Shown: positions 62,952 through 64,000 of the stretch, in pieces
Layout of the letters: each line of letters opens with the position of its first letter
Position numbering within the stretch: the first letter of the stretch is position 1
Source: Planctomycetaceae bacterium
GTDB taxonomy: Bacteria; Planctomycetota; Planctomycetia; Pirellulales; Lacipirellulaceae
DNA length: 64,000 nucleotides
Assembly (NCBI GenBank): GCA_002702655.1
Contig: PABB01000068.1
Location: 124,001-188,000 of the forward strand
Direction: 5' to 3'
The notes under the pieces: generated by a model
Database searches by the model: none
Seen by the model: only the letters and a program-made list of their open reading frames with translations
What the model was told of the DNA's origin: nothing
Made by a program: the position numbers and the translations under genes

Positions 62952-62991
62952 CCGCGCAACAGTGCGCGAACGGCCCAACTGGGCGCCCTGA

Positions 62992-63579
62992 TCAGTCAGA
63001 TGCCGCCGGCTTTTCCCGCGTCATCCGGCCCGTCATGAATGTGATCCACTTGCCGTCGGGGCCCTGGATCTCGGCCGTGGAAACAATCTCGTCGGCGGAC
63101 TTGAACTCGTACGAGTCGCGATACTTCATGGTCGCGTTGGGGTCGGTCATGCTGGGCCCCTCCGCCACCAGCATGAGTTTATTGCCTGTGGCGTCCCTGG
63201 CGCCCTCGTAGCGCCACAGGTGATTCATCATCCCGTCGACCCACGTGCCGACGTACTGCTTTTGCTTGGGATCGTAGCCGATCGTCTGCACCGCTTCGGT
63301 CGACTGTCCCTGCATCGTCATTTTGATTTCCGAAACGATCCATAGCCCCCCGAGCGAGCGGACCGTCACCTCGCCGGTGCATTGCATGGTCGGCTGATCG
63401 CCCCCGTCCGGCGTGCAACTCTCGGCTTTCCAGCGGCCGACGAAGCGCTGCAACCACTGGTGTTCGGCCGTCGGTGTTGACGCGACCGGTTCCTGGGCGT
63501 CCGCAATCCCGCAAGCCATTCGAGACACCGCGGCAACGAACAACAGACCAAAGCAACGGTGGGCGCGGGCAGGACGCAT
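62992..63579 (-). CDS. DUF1579 domain protein, secreted
   Basis: 195 residues from ATG 63579 with a signal peptide (MRPARAHRCFGLLFVAAVSRMACGIADAQ). The mature part matches DUF1579: EHQWLQRFVGRWKAESCTPDGG, GLWIVSEIKMTMQGQSTEAVQTIGYDPKQKQYVGTWVDGM, YRDSYEF. The family is a lipocalin-like barrel of unknown function, widespread in planctomycetes. It is on the same strand as and downstream of the glutamine synthetase end, but a terminator separates them. Confidence 0.88.
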   Translation of the reverse strand: MRPARAHRCFGLLFVAAVSRMACGIADAQEPVASTPTAEHQWLQRFVGRWKAESCTPDGGDQPTMQCTGEVTVRSLGGLWIVSEIKMTMQGQSTEAVQTIGYDPKQKQYVGTWVDGMMNHLWRYEGARDATGNKLMLVAEGPSMTDPNATMKYRDSYEFKSADEIVSTAEIQGPDGKWITFMTGRMTREKPAASD

Positions 63580-63736
63580 GGAAAACCTCGGGCGGCAGAA
63601 GGCAATGTGATCGCTGCTGGTGAGAGATCGGGAACTAGCGTAAACAAGGCGCTGCCCCTGTGCAACGTACTCACGCCGGCGACTCGGCCGCGATAGATTT
63701 CGTCCGCCCGCTGTCGCCGACGTAGTATCCGCGAAC

Positions 63737-63774
63737 AAAAAAGGCCCGCTCGCGACATGCGCCGCGTGCGGGCC
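63737..63774 (-). terminator. Rho-independent terminator after the glutamine synthetase gene
   Basis: On the minus strand, stem GGCCCGCACGCG/CGCGAGCGGGCC (63774-63763 with 63754-63743, one mismatch), then six T, 30 bases after the stop codon. Confidence 0.85.
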
Positions 63775-63803
63775 GGGAACAGTCCAAGCGAAGCCGCTCT
63801 GGC

Positions 63804-64000
63804 TTACTTGATAAACAGCATTTCCTGATACGTCGGCAGCGGCCACAGGTCGTCGGCGACGTACGTCTCGAGCTTGTCGGCGACGGTCCGCACTTTGTTC
63901 ATCGCCGGAACGATTGTCTCGCAGCAGTACTTCGACTCGGCGAACAGGTCGTCCGAGTCGGGCTCGGCCACGGCCGCTTCCAGTTCGGTGATCCCATCCT
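63804..64000 (-). CDS. glnN: Type III glutamine synthetase, C-terminal end (partial)
   Basis: The last 65 residues of a gene that continues past the window. The sequence AMNKVRTVADKLETYVADDLWPLPTYQEMLFIK is the characteristic C-terminus of GlnN/type III glutamine synthetase (consensus ...D.LE..V....WP.PTY..LLF). The enzyme makes glutamine from glutamate, ammonia and ATP. The catalytic domain is outside the window, so activity cannot be judged. The reading frame was taken directly from the minus strand; the stop TAA is at 63806-63804. Confidence 0.88.
   Translation of the reverse strand, partial: DGITELEAAVAEPDSDDLFAESKYCCETIVPAMNKVRTVADKLETYVADDLWPLPTYQEMLFIK

Overview
The window is high-GC bacterial DNA that most likely comes from a planctomycete of the order Pirellulales. 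The signs are an N-terminal sorting motif of the LEPR-XLL type on a very large secreted protein, PEP-CTERM tails, dockerin-like calcium repeats joined to LamG domains, an L9 protein with a planctomycete-style N-terminal extension, a DUF1207 outer membrane protein, and a type IV pilus/type II secretion module full of glycine-rich repeats. No tRNA, rRNA, CRISPR array, insertion sequence or prophage was recognised.

Layout. 1-12 kb: the end of an S49 signal peptide peptidase, a VOC protein, two giant secreted proteins (LEPR/LamG/dockerin/glycoside-hydrolase-like, and a sugar-dehydrogenase/PEP-CTERM/LamG/PEP-CTERM composite), an ECF sigma factor and small membrane or zinc-binding proteins. 12-24 kb: a long secretin, an HtrA-type protease, an SLC13 transporter, and a 1372-residue VWA protein that carries secretin-like modules. 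24-29 kb: arginine biosynthesis argB-argD-argF with rph (RNase PH) on the minus strand. 29-36 kb: the housekeeping run glmU-like, prs, rplY/ctc, pth, rpsF, ssb, rplI, dnaB on the plus strand. 36-38.5 kb: an ECF41 sigma factor with its carboxymuconolactone-decarboxylase partner and a textbook ECF41 promoter. 38.6-46.7 kb: a PQQ-type beta-propeller, a BamA with a very large disordered insert, an FGE-fold PEP-CTERM protein, a small secreted protein and a housekeeping-type sigma factor. 47-50 kb: cmk and rpsA. 50.5-56.6 kb: a PilM-PilN fusion and two membrane-anchored Gly/Tyr-rich proteins (PilO-like and unknown). 57-64 kb: a thioredoxin-fold protein, tsaD, a methyltransferase, a DUF1207 porin-like protein, a thiamine-binding MTH1187 protein, a flavin reductase, a DUF1579 protein and the C-terminus of type III glutamine synthetase.

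How the genes work together. Envelope and surface functions dominate: secretin, PilM/N/O-like proteins, BamA, HtrA, DUF1207 barrel and exosortase-type substrates. The secretin and the VWA protein share two module types, which suggests that they belong to one envelope machine. The ECF41 unit looks self-contained.

The intergenic DNA is unusual. At least five families of short palindromic repeats recur, often as inverted pairs. One of them (family C) repeatedly lies exactly across the stop codon of the preceding gene. These repeats, the fused double PEP-CTERM protein, the VWA/secretin chimera and the BamA insert are the most notable observations.
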